A DNA stretch of 64,000 bases from contig NC_013854.1 in NCBI RefSeq assembly GCF_000010725.1, positions 897,001-961,000 on the forward strand. Direction: 5' to 3'. Positions 8,459 through 16,271 of this stretch are shown piece by piece (the first letter of the stretch is position 1; each line of letters opens with the position of its first letter). Source of the stretch: Azospirillum sp. B510. GTDB lineage: Bacteria > Pseudomonadota > Alphaproteobacteria > Azospirillales > Azospirillaceae. The notes under the pieces were generated by a model. It was not told where the DNA came from. It saw nothing but the letters and a program-made list of their open reading frames with translations, and did not search any database. Both the position numbers and the translations under genes were made by a program.

Positions 8459-8911
8459 TCAGCCGGCGGCAGGCGGTGCGCGGGCCTGGAGACTGGACAG
8501 GAACCAGCCGGCCGCGATCACGTCGCCGGGCAGGGTCCGGGCATCGGTCATCGCCATGCTCTCGGCGGGAATGGCCGTCTGCACCTGTGGCGGGAGCCCG
8601 GCACCAGTGACGGTCGGGCAGAGCGGGCAGTGATCCTTCGCCGCATTGCCGGAACCGGAGCCGTCTTCGGGGGCGACCGGCTGGCCGTCGGACCCGATGA
8701 ACACTGTCTTGAAGCCGTTCGGGGAACAGATGGTGACGGCTTCGGCACCCGCCGGGGCTCCATCCAGCGCCATCGCCGGCATCACCATGCTCCACACCAT
8801 CATCTGGAGCACAAATGCCATCGCGCCGGCCATAAGGCCGACCCGGCGGATGCGGTCGATGAGGGGGGGGAGGCGAGGCACGGGACCCGTTTGCTCCTGG
8901 GGGGCCGCCAT
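8459..8911 (-). CDS. DUF2946 family protein (second copy)
   Basis: Protein of 150 aa with signal/anchor LMAGAMAFVLQMMVWSMVMP, then VTICSPNGFKTVFIG and DHCPLCPTVTGAGLPP (CxxC), ending AAGWFLSSLQARAPPAAG. It is nearly identical in its 3' part to the copy at 10453-10860; the first roughly 60 nt of each are almost the same, so a local duplication flanks the broken receptor between them. Probably periplasmic and metal-linked; the exact function is unknown. Confidence 0.78.
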   Translation of the reverse strand: MAAPQEQTGPVPRLPPLIDRIRRVGLMAGAMAFVLQMMVWSMVMPAMALDGAPAGAEAVTICSPNGFKTVFIGSDGQPVAPEDGSGSGNAAKDHCPLCPTVTGAGLPPQVQTAIPAESMAMTDARTLPGDVIAAGWFLSSLQARAPPAAG

Positions 8912-9010
8912 CGGGCGAGACGGTCAAGTCATTGCACGGAACACGGATCCGGGCAAGTCATTACTCCGAAAAGGGGCATCGGGCTGGCTGGCCTTGCGAT
9001 GCCTGTCCAC

Positions 9011-10254
9011 TCAGAAGGTCTTGGTGCCGTTGAGAAGGATCTTCCGGCCTTCGCCGCGCGCCGCGCGCCCGTCGAGATACCTGTAATACGGCGTGAAGTA
9101 ATTGCGGTCGGTCAGGTTCTTGGCGAAGAGCCCGACCGAGAACCGATCGCCAGTGTAGCTGGCCGACGCGTCGATCGTCGCGTAGCCGGCGGTCTTGTAG
9201 AGGTTCATCTGGTCGATGTTGGCTGACGACACCGCATGGATCCCGCCACCCACGCGCCAGCCCTCACTGTCCGCGGTGCGGGTGTCGTAGTCCAGCCACA
9301 GACCGCCCGAATGGCGGGGAACGCCCGGCAGCGTCGATCCCGCCGGCGCGCCATTGGGAATGTCCGCGGTCAGCTCAGCCCTGGTGTAGGCGTAGTTCGC
9401 GATCAGCTTCCATGGGCCCGACGGCTGCCAGACCAGATCGGCCTCGAAGCCTTTCGACATCTGCTGGCCTTCGGGAATGCTGGTCAGCATGAAGGGGTCG
9501 GTCGGGTTGGTAACGGGGACGTTCTCCCGCTCGATCCGAAAGGCGGCCAGGCTGCCGGAAAGCCCCGTCCCGCTGTCGAACTTGACCCTGATTTCGGCCT
9601 GGCGGGAATATTCGAGCTTGGGGCTGCCGGCGTAGAAGGTGAAGGGATTGGCCTTCATGCCTTCGGAATAGCTGGCGAACGCCGAAATCCGGTCGGTCAG
9701 GTCATAGACGGCGCCGATGCGGGGCAGGATCCGCGTCTCGTTGAGCGTGTCGGTGCGGGCATAATTGATCGATACCGAATCCATTCCCAGATAGGCCAGC
9801 CGCAGGCCGCCCAGGAGATGGAGCTTTCCGAGCGTGGATTGCAGAGCTGAGCGAAGCCGCCCGCCGTCGTGTAGGTGGCGTCGCCGTCGGTCATGGCCAA
9901 CCCCTGGGGCATGGTCCATTTCGGCCATGCCGACGGGGTCAGCAGATCCACCGAGCCGACCGGCATCATGTCCATATACATCAGCAACCCTTCGGCAATG
10001 GTGGTCACGCCCTGATCGCGCAGCAGCTGCGGCGTCACGACCACGACCGATTGCGGCGTTTCCTTCAACGGGGTTTCCGTCTTGGTCGCGCTGTTCGTGG
10101 TAACGGCCCGATATCCGTCGATGACGGCGCCGTCTTTGCCTGCATAGAGCGTGATCGGTTCCAGTTGCACAGCGTCCTGAGCCGAGACAGTGCCCGTCGA
10201 CAGCACCACGGCGCCGACCAGCAGGAGTGCGCCCTGTCCATGAGTGAACGTCAT
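9011..10254 (-). pseudogene. Decayed TonB-dependent siderophore-type receptor
   Basis: The 5' part (from ATG 10254) encodes a signal peptide (LLLVGAVVLSTGTVSAQD) and the start of a plug domain (TETPLKETPQSVVVVT). It then jumps straight to barrel sequence (LLTPSAWPKW...TYTTAGGFAQL), so several hundred codons appear deleted. After AQL the barrel continues only in another frame (QSTLGKLHLLGGLRLAYLG), ending in the normal C-terminal Phe (LLNGTKTF at 9011). The frameshift is at a CTCT run near 9842-9846. About 414 codons remain against a usual 700. No FecA-like signalling domain, so it is not an obvious MbnT. Confidence 0.85.
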
Positions 10255-10452
10255 GAGGGATGATGCACTTTCATAAAGAATGGGTGATGTCCGATCATCG
10301 GTCAGCCATTTCCCACGGCCGGCCGTCGCCCAGTTCGCCCGGAAGCGCGGCATGGGGATGGTGCAGGCGCGCAGAAGAGAGCAGGCGTGACGGTCACGCC
10401 ATGCCAAAGGCTTCGCTCGTGATGCGGATGGAAAGGGGAGGGGGGTGCCGGT

Positions 10453-10860
10453 TCAGCCGGCGGCAGGCGGCGCGCGGGCCTGGAGACTGGACAGGAACCA
10501 GCCGGCCGCGATCACGGCGCCGGGCAGGGCTCTGGCGTCGGCCGCCGCCATGGTCTCGGCAGGCAGGGACGTCTGCGCCTGCGGCGGAAGCCCCGCACCG
10601 GTGACGGTCGGGCAGAGCGGGCAGTGATCCTTCACCGGGCCGGTGGCCCCGGAGCCATCATCGGTGGGGGCCGGAGGAGCCAGCCCATCCGACCCGACGA
10701 CAATCGTCTTGATGCCGTCGGCGGAACAGATGGCGATGGTTTCCGCATCCGGCGGCAGTCCGTCCAGCGCCATCGCCGGCATCGTCGCGCTCCACACCAT
10801 CATCTGGACAACGAACGCCAGCGCTCCGGCCAGAAGGCCGGCTCGGCGGACGCGGTCCAT
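10453..10860 (-). CDS. DUF2946 family protein (third copy)
   Basis: Protein of 135 aa from ATG 10860 (MDRVRRAGLLAGA); a longer frame reaches 11001. Layout is the same as the copy at 8459: N-terminal hydrophobic helix LAFVVQMMVWSATMP, AICSADGIKTIVVG, DHCPLCPTVTGAGLPP, then AAGWFLSSLQARAPPAAG. It lies 199 nt upstream of the broken TonB receptor on the same strand, the arrangement in which DUF2946 uORFs such as CruR control receptor expression. Whether it does so here is inference, and its target is no longer intact. Confidence 0.78.
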   Translation of the reverse strand: MDRVRRAGLLAGALAFVVQMMVWSATMPAMALDGLPPDAETIAICSADGIKTIVVGSDGLAPPAPTDDGSGATGPVKDHCPLCPTVTGAGLPPQAQTSLPAETMAAADARALPGAVIAAGWFLSSLQARAPPAAG

Positions 10861-11040
10861 GACGGAGCGGGAAAAGAACACGGGGGATGGTCGCTTACGG
10901 CAGGTACCGCCGAAGGTTGCGGCAGCCATGTCATCGCACGGAAGCGGAAGCCGGGCAAGCCACAACGCAGAGCCGGTGACCCGGGCCGCAAGGCATCCCA
11001 TCGGACGGACGGGCGCCGCCGTCCGATGGGATGAGGCTGG

Positions 11041-11721
11041 TCAGGCGCCCTGGTGAAGGCGCTGGTTGAACAGCGGCCCCTGGCTGTAACGGTGCAGTGC
11101 CTTGGCGGCGGCCAGGACCGCGAGGTCCGCCAGCGGCTCGATGATGATGACGCTCATGTAGGCGGCGCCGAAGCTGGCGACCTCCGCGAGGTTCTCCGCC
11201 GTGAAGCCGTGGCCGTAGATGGCCCAGAAGGCGACCCAGGCGACGATGCCGCCCTGATAGGCGGTGGAGAGTGCGAGAGCCTGCGAGTATTTCAGCTCGA
11301 CATAGGGGGTGGCGGCCGGAACGATGCGCTTCGCCAGCAGGCCGATTCCCCACAGCGGCACCAACAGCGTGGTGACGTTCATGCCGTACTGCGGCAGGTC
11401 GAAGGGAGCGAAGAACACACCCTGGATCAGCAGGCCGGCGGCGAGGCCGATGGCGGCGGCACCGGACCCGAACAGCAGCAGCAGGGTCGAGCCGAGGATG
11501 AGGTGGACCTCCGACACGCCCACCGGATGATGCGGCAGAACTTCGAAGAAGCAGAAGACGAGAGCCGTGGTGATCAGGCTGCGCAGCGCCAGCGAAACGG
11601 CCCCGCCATTGTTGCGGATGGCATCGAGCGCCATTTTCCCGGCCAGCGCGAAGGCGCCTGCCGCCGTTGCGTAGCTGAGGAGGATCTTGGCGCCGTCGAC
11701 GACGCCGGGTTCGATATGCAT
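11041..11721 (-). CDS. CbiM-like ECF transporter permease (cobalt uptake)
   Basis: Protein of 226 aa starting MHIEPGVVDGAKILLSY at 11721, a start typical of alphaproteobacterial CbiM-family permeases, with about seven hydrophobic helices. The His near the N-terminus matches the Met-His metal-binding start of CbiM/NikM. It is preceded 190 nt upstream by a cobalamin riboswitch on the same strand, which supports a role in cobalt uptake for B12 synthesis. Other ECF subunits (CbiQ/CbiO) are not in the window. The frame extending to 11877 lacks similarity. Confidence 0.85.
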   Translation of the reverse strand: MHIEPGVVDGAKILLSYATAAGAFALAGKMALDAIRNNGGAVSLALRSLITTALVFCFFEVLPHHPVGVSEVHLILGSTLLLLFGSGAAAIGLAAGLLIQGVFFAPFDLPQYGMNVTTLLVPLWGIGLLAKRIVPAATPYVELKYSQALALSTAYQGGIVAWVAFWAIYGHGFTAENLAEVASFGAAYMSVIIIEPLADLAVLAAAKALHRYSQGPLFNQRLHQGA

Positions 11722-11910
11722 GCCGCTTTCCCTTTTCCGAACCTGCCCAGAAATGAGTCGGGATGGCCGCCGCGGGGGCAGCCGCGCGCGTCGTTCCCCG
11801 ATCCTCTGGAGCGGCATGCCGGATGGATGGCTTGCGGAAAGCGGGCCGGTCGGGACCGTGCATCGGCAAGCGATCACCGGGGCACCCCGCCCGAGGATTT
11901 TCGTCTGGTT

Positions 11911-12100
11911 ATGGCAGGTCTCCTGGCTTGCGGGTCGTTGCCACGCCGTCCGGCCTTCCCGGCGCGGCCAGTCTCCCGAGGGGAGCCAAGCGCCAGTGAC
12001 ACGGATTTGGACGATGCGGCTCGCCGCTCACAGTTGCGGGGGCAGCGCCGGACTTGCTACCGATCCCTGACGGGGGTGGCGCACCGGCTTCCCTCTTAGC
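11911..12100 (-). ncRNA. Cobalamin riboswitch
   Basis: Read leftward, the element starts with GGGAAGCCGGTGCGCC and contains CTGCCCCCGCAACTGTGAGC, then GTCACTGGCGC, CCGGGAAGGCCGG and finally AGCCAGGAGACCTGCC (11913-11928), which matches the B12-box consensus. These are the conserved blocks of the AdoCbl aptamer in the right order and spacing. It lies upstream of the CbiM-like permease, so B12 would switch off cobalt uptake. Confidence 0.95.
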
Positions 12101-12379
12101 CCCGCAGCATAACGATGCGGGGAACCATAACCATCCCCACGGTAGGGTGGGTCGCCCCCGCCGTCAAGGGCGACTCCCGGTGTTCGCCCGATGCCGGCAC
12201 GGCCTGCCGGATGGCGGGCTTTTCTTTGGAAAAGGGACATGATCGAGGTCAGGACGACGATCCGCTTCGCGGTGTCCGATGTGAAACTTCGTACAAAAAG
12301 CGTTCGTCCAAAGTATCGCGCCTGGGCTATGGTGTCCCGCATCGTGTCCTGGGCACGGTTTCAAGGTCGGCGGAGCGGG

Positions 12380-12793
12380 ATGCTGCTGAAGCGGAACGGA
12401 CGGGGACGGGTGTGGCGGACCGGCTGTTTGGCCGGAGCGGTCGCATTGCTGTTCCAGATCGTTTCCTGGGCCTGGATGCCCGCCTGGATTTCGTCGGCCA
12501 GGGCCGAAACCAATCGGATCGTGATCTGTACGGCGGACGGGTTCAAGACCGTGGCTCTGGACGATCACGGTGTCCCGGCCGACCCGGACGGCGCCCCTTC
12601 CGATGCGGGCGTTACCGATGGCTCCTGCCCCTTGTGCCCCCTGGTCGGCGGTCTGGCGATGCCGCCGCTCGGCCCGCTTCCGGTGACCGTCGGATTCTTG
12701 CGGCATGGGCCCGAGTTCCTGCCTGGCAGCCGCATCGCCGCCGGGTGGTTCCTATCCTCCCTTCAAGCCCGGGCGCCTCCGGCCAACGGTTGA
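12380..12793 (+). CDS. DUF2946 family protein (fourth, divergent copy)
   Basis: Protein of 137 aa from ATG 12380; a GGAG lies about 5 nt before it, and the frame is open back past 12239. Hydrophobic anchor LAGAVALLFQIVSWAWMPAW, then IVICTADGFKTVAL, GSCPLCPLVGG (CxxC) and the family ending AAGWFLSSLQARAPPANG. It shares the C-terminal signature of the leftward copies but is transcribed rightward and is more diverged. Context is between the B12 riboswitch and a DUF2244 gene. Confidence 0.75.
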   Translation: MLLKRNGRGRVWRTGCLAGAVALLFQIVSWAWMPAWISSARAETNRIVICTADGFKTVALDDHGVPADPDGAPSDAGVTDGSCPLCPLVGGLAMPPLGPLPVTVGFLRHGPEFLPGSRIAAGWFLSSLQARAPPANG

Positions 12794-12863
12794 TCCGTCC
12801 TTGGCATCGGTGGGGTTCAGACCTGCCGGTGCCGCTCCATGACCGATTGACCGGAGCTTCCGC

Positions 12864-13409
12864 ATGCCCGACACCTGTTTCGGGGACGCGGCCGTCGCGA
12901 CAGCGCTCTCCCCCGTCGTCCCGCCCGATCGCGCGGTGAAGACGGACGAACCGCTGTTCGACGCCGTTGCCACCCCCAATGACAGCGGCACCCGCAATGG
13001 CCGCCTCATCTTCGTTGCCGTTCTGACCGCTTATTTCGCAATCACCCTGTTCGCCTGGCTGCGCCTCGGGGCGTGGCCGATGGCGCTCTATTCCCTGATC
13101 GTCCTTGCCTTCGCCATCTGGTCGGTGATCGGCGATGCACGGCGCCGGCGGCAGTCCGAGCGTATCCGCGTCTGGCCGGACCGCACCCTGGTCGAACGCA
13201 TCGACGGGGCAGGGCGGCGGACCTCCAGCGAATGGCAGACGGGCTGGCTGCGGCTGATCGTCGAGCACGGTCGGCCCGGCGGCCCATGTCTGCGCCTGAC
13301 CAGCCATGGCCGGTCGGAAACGGTCGGCGCCTTCCTAACCGGGCGCGAGCGGCTGGATCTGGCGAACGCGCTGGCGCGGCATCTCGGCCCGGCGGCCGTA
13401 TCGCGTTGA
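12864..13409 (+). CDS. DUF2244 family membrane protein
   Basis: Protein of 181 aa. Two membrane helices lie at about residues 47-90 (LIFVAVLTAYFAITLFAWL and MALYSLIVLAFAIWSVIG), followed by a cytoplasmic domain with RIRVWPDRTLVERI and LRLTSHGRSETVGAFLTGRERLDLANAL. That is the DUF2244 layout; these genes commonly sit near cytochrome oxidase genes in alphaproteobacteria, but the function is unknown. Start ATG 12864 follows the DUF2946 gene by 70 nt. Confidence 0.7.
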   Translation: MPDTCFGDAAVATALSPVVPPDRAVKTDEPLFDAVATPNDSGTRNGRLIFVAVLTAYFAITLFAWLRLGAWPMALYSLIVLAFAIWSVIGDARRRRQSERIRVWPDRTLVERIDGAGRRTSSEWQTGWLRLIVEHGRPGGPCLRLTSHGRSETVGAFLTGRERLDLANALARHLGPAAVSR

Positions 13410-13733
13410 TCTGCCAATACATTGCTAGCGGCTCTTCTGCGCCCATAGGACGGAGCGGCCGATCCGGCAACGGCATGTCTGCCTTCTTTCCCGCCCACTT
13501 GAAATGGCGGCGGCATTCGGTTGCGGCTGAAGGCCCGCCATGTGCGGGGTGTCCCGTTGTCGCGCACGCACATAACCGGCATCCGCCATTTCGATGCGCT
13601 AAAAGCTTGATTGGTAAGTTTCTTCACCATCCTCGCTCAGGCCAATCTGGGCGCCTCGCTCGGATCACCGCTGCTGATAGTCTCCTTTCGGGCGAACTGC
13701 CTGTTGATCTACAGCTCGCCTCTGAAACTCTTA
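13410..13733. other. No gene recognised; left flank of IS5 element
   Basis: About 320 nt with no convincing coding frame. The sequence next to the IS left end does not continue the truncated gene on its right (the joined frame would read GAKSFRGEL then stop). It is therefore unrelated DNA, brought together by deletion or rearrangement. Confidence 0.5.
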
Positions 13734-14580
13734 GGGCCTGTTGACATTCATCGTGTTACCAAGACGGTAGCGACGAGGTTAATGGCAGCGGCGAAGCTTG
13801 TATCAGTTTTGTCGTATCGTGTGGCGATGCGTCGGAATTCTTTGATTTTGCAGAAGAAGTTCTCGACCAGATGGCGCCATTTGTACATCTCGGCGTCGTG
13901 GGGAATCGGGGGAGATCGGTTGGCCTTGGACGGAATGACGGCGACCGCGCCTCGCTCGGCGATCAAGATACGGATGGCGTTGCTGTCGAAGGCTTTGTCA
14001 GCCAGCAAGGCGGAGAATTCGATACCGTCCAGCACCGGTTCGACGCCGACGCTGTCATGTCGCTGGCCCGGCAGCAGGATGAAGCGCCCAAGGTTCCCCA
14101 ACGCATCGACGACGGCCAGGATCTTGGTCGTCAGCCCGCCACGAGAGCGACCGATGGCCTGAGCCTGAGTCCCCCCCTTGCGCCGGTACCGTGCTGATGC
14201 ACCCGGACAATCGTGCCATCAATGATCGCGTACTCGAAGTCCGCGTCGCTCGATAAAGCGGCGAAGACCTCGTCGAAGACACCGGCCTTGGCCCATCGGC
14301 GATAGCGCTGGAACACCGAGTTCCAATTGCCGAACGCTGCGGGCAAGTCCCGCCAGGGCGCTCCAACGCGGACGATCCACAGGACCGCCTCCAAAAACAG
14401 GCGATTGTCCGCTGCCGAGCGGCCAGGGTCGCCCACTTTGCCGGGAAGAAGCGGCGCTATCCGCTCCCACTGATCATCTCGCAATACAATCCGATCCAAG
14501 GCCACCTCCCTTTTGGTAGCCTTGAATCAAATTTCTACGACCACCGGAAGCCTCTTCTCAACGCGAATGTCAACAGGCCC
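13734..14580 (-). mobile_element. IS5-family (IS427-type) insertion sequence, 847 bp
   Basis: Perfect 16-bp terminal inverted repeats, GGGCCTGTTGACATTC at 13734-13749 and its complement at 14565-14580, are flanked by TA on both sides (13732-13733 and 14581-14582), as expected for TA target duplication. It carries one leftward transposase in two frames. The element truncates a strawberry-notch-like gene on its right. Confidence 0.95.
13748..14505 (-). CDS. IS5-family DDE transposase made by frameshift
   Basis: The first frame (14505 to 14131) encodes MALDRIVLRDDQWERIAPLLPG and IIDGTIVRVHQHGTGA, the N-terminal DUF4096-like domain and first catalytic Asp. At a run of seven G (14169-14175) the frame must slip -1 to give AKGGTQAQAIGRSRGGLTTKI and the second half. 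That half carries ALLADKAFDSNAIR, IPSKANR and WRHLVENFFCKIKEFRRIATRYDK (second Asp and Glu). Split frames joined at a G-rich slip site are normal for IS427-group elements, so it may be active. Confidence 0.9.
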
Positions 14581-15082
14581 TAGCCCCCGCCAGTTCGGCG
14601 AAGATCGCCAGCAGGCCGGTGCCGGCCGATGGTTCCAGCACGCGGTCGTCCGGCGTCAACGCCGCCGCGGCGGCCACCACCGCGCCGAGCGGCAGCGGCG
14701 TCGAGAATTGCTGCCGGGCCTGGCTTTCCTCGGAGCGCCGGGTCTGGCTGGGCAGCAGCGCTGCCACCCGCTCCAGCATCGCCAGGAACGCCGCCGGAGT
14801 CTTGGCACGGGCGCGCATGGCCGGACCGAAACGGCGCAGAAGCAGCAACTGCGCCGCCTCGCCGGCATCATAGGCCAGCTTCCAGTTCCAGGCGCCCTCG
14901 GCGTCGGAACCGCCGAACGCCGCGGTCATCGCCGCGCGCAGCATGCCGGCATCGACGGCGCGGCCGTGTTCGAGATCGGGCAGCAGCCGTTCGGCGGCGG
15001 CGTACAGGGCGGACGCGGTGCACCCCGGCGTCGGAGACACGACGGCCTCAGCGGAGACTCGGGATTCGGCAATCAAGGTCAT
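14570..15082 (-). pseudogene. Strawberry-notch-like methylase/helicase, N-terminal fragment
   Basis: From ATG 15082 (MTLIAESRVSAEAVV) the frame runs about 167 codons, then enters the IS and stops (RAC, stop at 14570). It contains FGGSDAEGAWNWKLAYDAGEAAQLLLLRRFG, LPSQTRRSEESQARQQFSTP, and DRVLEPSAGTGLLAIFAELAGA, an SAM-binding motif I. This is the N-terminal part of the very large strawberry-notch-type proteins (methylase plus SF2 helicase) of alphaproteobacterial plasmids and ICEs, normally well over 1000 aa. The remainder is absent left of the IS. Likely dead. Confidence 0.8.
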
Positions 15083-15174
15083 GGCGGAGGATCCGGGAGA
15101 GCAGGAGAAACCAGGGGCCGGGGGATGCTCTCTCGATCCGCTCCGGCTCAACCACGCCCCGCTGCCCTCGTCCT

Positions 15175-15405
15175 CTACCCGCCGCCGGGATCGAAGGGCG
15201 GGTTGTAAAGCTCGTAGGGGTTGCCATCGGCAAGCTGCCCAAAGGGCGTGAGCACGACCTCGCCACCGCGTCGAGCGACGGCACAGAGAATAAAGCGGGT
15301 CTCGCCGGTGCGGGCGTCGGTGCCCTCCACCAGCGCCAGATCGCCGGCCGCCGCGGCACGCAACAGCGTCGCGAAATTCGTCTTGATAAAGTCGGGGATC
15401 GGCAT
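15175..15405 (-). CDS. DUF6117 family protein
   Basis: Protein of 76 aa starting MPIPDFIKTNFATLLRAA, then GDLALVEGTDARTGETRFILCAV and FGQLADGNPYELYNPP. It matches the small DUF6117 proteins encoded next to strawberry-notch genes on alphaproteobacterial plasmids and integrative elements. Function unknown. It lies upstream of the truncated strawberry-notch gene, same strand. Confidence 0.75.
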   Translation of the reverse strand: MPIPDFIKTNFATLLRAAAAGDLALVEGTDARTGETRFILCAVARRGGEVVLTPFGQLADGNPYELYNPPFDPGGG

Positions 15406-15476
15406 GGGGCTCTCCCAAAAGAAAGAAGCCCGGCGCGGCGGCCGGACTCGAAAAGGAACAGGATGGCGGACATGGA

Positions 15477-16208
15477 TCAGGAGCCGACGAGGCGGCGTTC
15501 CGCCGCGCGGATGGTGGCCAGTGCCGCCCGGAATCGCGCGGTGCCGTGCTCCTGACCGAGATCGCGGTTCGCCGCCACCGCCCGGCAGGTGGCGTGGATG
15601 TCGGCGTCGCTCACCATCTCCGGCGCCAGCCGGGTTAGGGTTTCGTCGGCGTCGATGGCGGCCCGGACCTCGGCCCGAACCTTGTCCTCCACGAGACGCG
15701 GCAGTCTGTGCTCCCGCCGCACCACACCGTCCGCCAGCCACGTCTCCAGGATGTCGTTGGTCGAGACGCTGCGGATGACGTCGGCGGTGATCAGCACCGC
15801 CATGCCGCCGAAGCCGTCCGGCCGCATGGCGGTGCAGGTGAACGCGGTGACCGCCGTGACATAGGGGAGGGCGGGCGAACGGCGCACAATGTCTTGTAGA
15901 ACGAAGGTCCAGGACAAGCCGCTGAGATCGAACGCCACCACCCCATCGGTGACGCCGGCGTCGGGCAAACGCTGGGACAGGAAGGGCACCAACCGGCCGG
16001 GGACCGAGGCGGATGCCGCCAGGGCGGTCCTCACCTCCCCGATGGAAACGGCAATGCTCTCGCGCGGGCCGAGCGCGGCATGGAGCAACAGCCCGCCCCC
16101 GGTTTCCTCGATGTCGAAGATGCGGGTGAGGACCAGATGTTCCAACGGCGTCAGGTCGGCGAATGAAATCGGCTGTTGAACGACGGTGGGATCGTGGAAC
16201 TCCACCAT
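15477..16208 (-). CDS. Conserved plasmid/ICE hypothetical protein
   Basis: Protein of 243 aa from ATG 16208 (MVEFHDPTVVQQPISFADLTPLEHLVLTRIF). No catalytic motif recognised; the first part is mixed alpha/beta and the last 80 residues are helical and charged (LPRLVEDKVRAEVRAAIDADE...ATCRAVAANRDLG). The position between ParB-like and DUF6117 genes, all leftward, suggests membership of the same mobile-element operon. Not recognised beyond that. Confidence 0.6.
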   Translation of the reverse strand: MVEFHDPTVVQQPISFADLTPLEHLVLTRIFDIEETGGGLLLHAALGPRESIAVSIGEVRTALAASASVPGRLVPFLSQRLPDAGVTDGVVAFDLSGLSWTFVLQDIVRRSPALPYVTAVTAFTCTAMRPDGFGGMAVLITADVIRSVSTNDILETWLADGVVRREHRLPRLVEDKVRAEVRAAIDADETLTRLAPEMVSDADIHATCRAVAANRDLGQEHGTARFRAALATIRAAERRLVGS

Positions 16209-16271
16209 GGCGGCCTCCTCAAAGGACAAGGACGAACGTGGAGCGGCCGAAGCCGCTCCACGCGTTCGCAA

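Noticed and set aside
9011..10254. Functional methanobactin receptor mbnT
   Set aside because: The gene has an internal deletion and a frameshift and lacks the N-terminal signalling domain common in MbnT.
13088..13630. 180-aa minus-strand frame over DUF2244 and the IS flank
   Set aside because: Opposite a supported DUF2244 gene; no similarity and Arg/Ser-rich composition.
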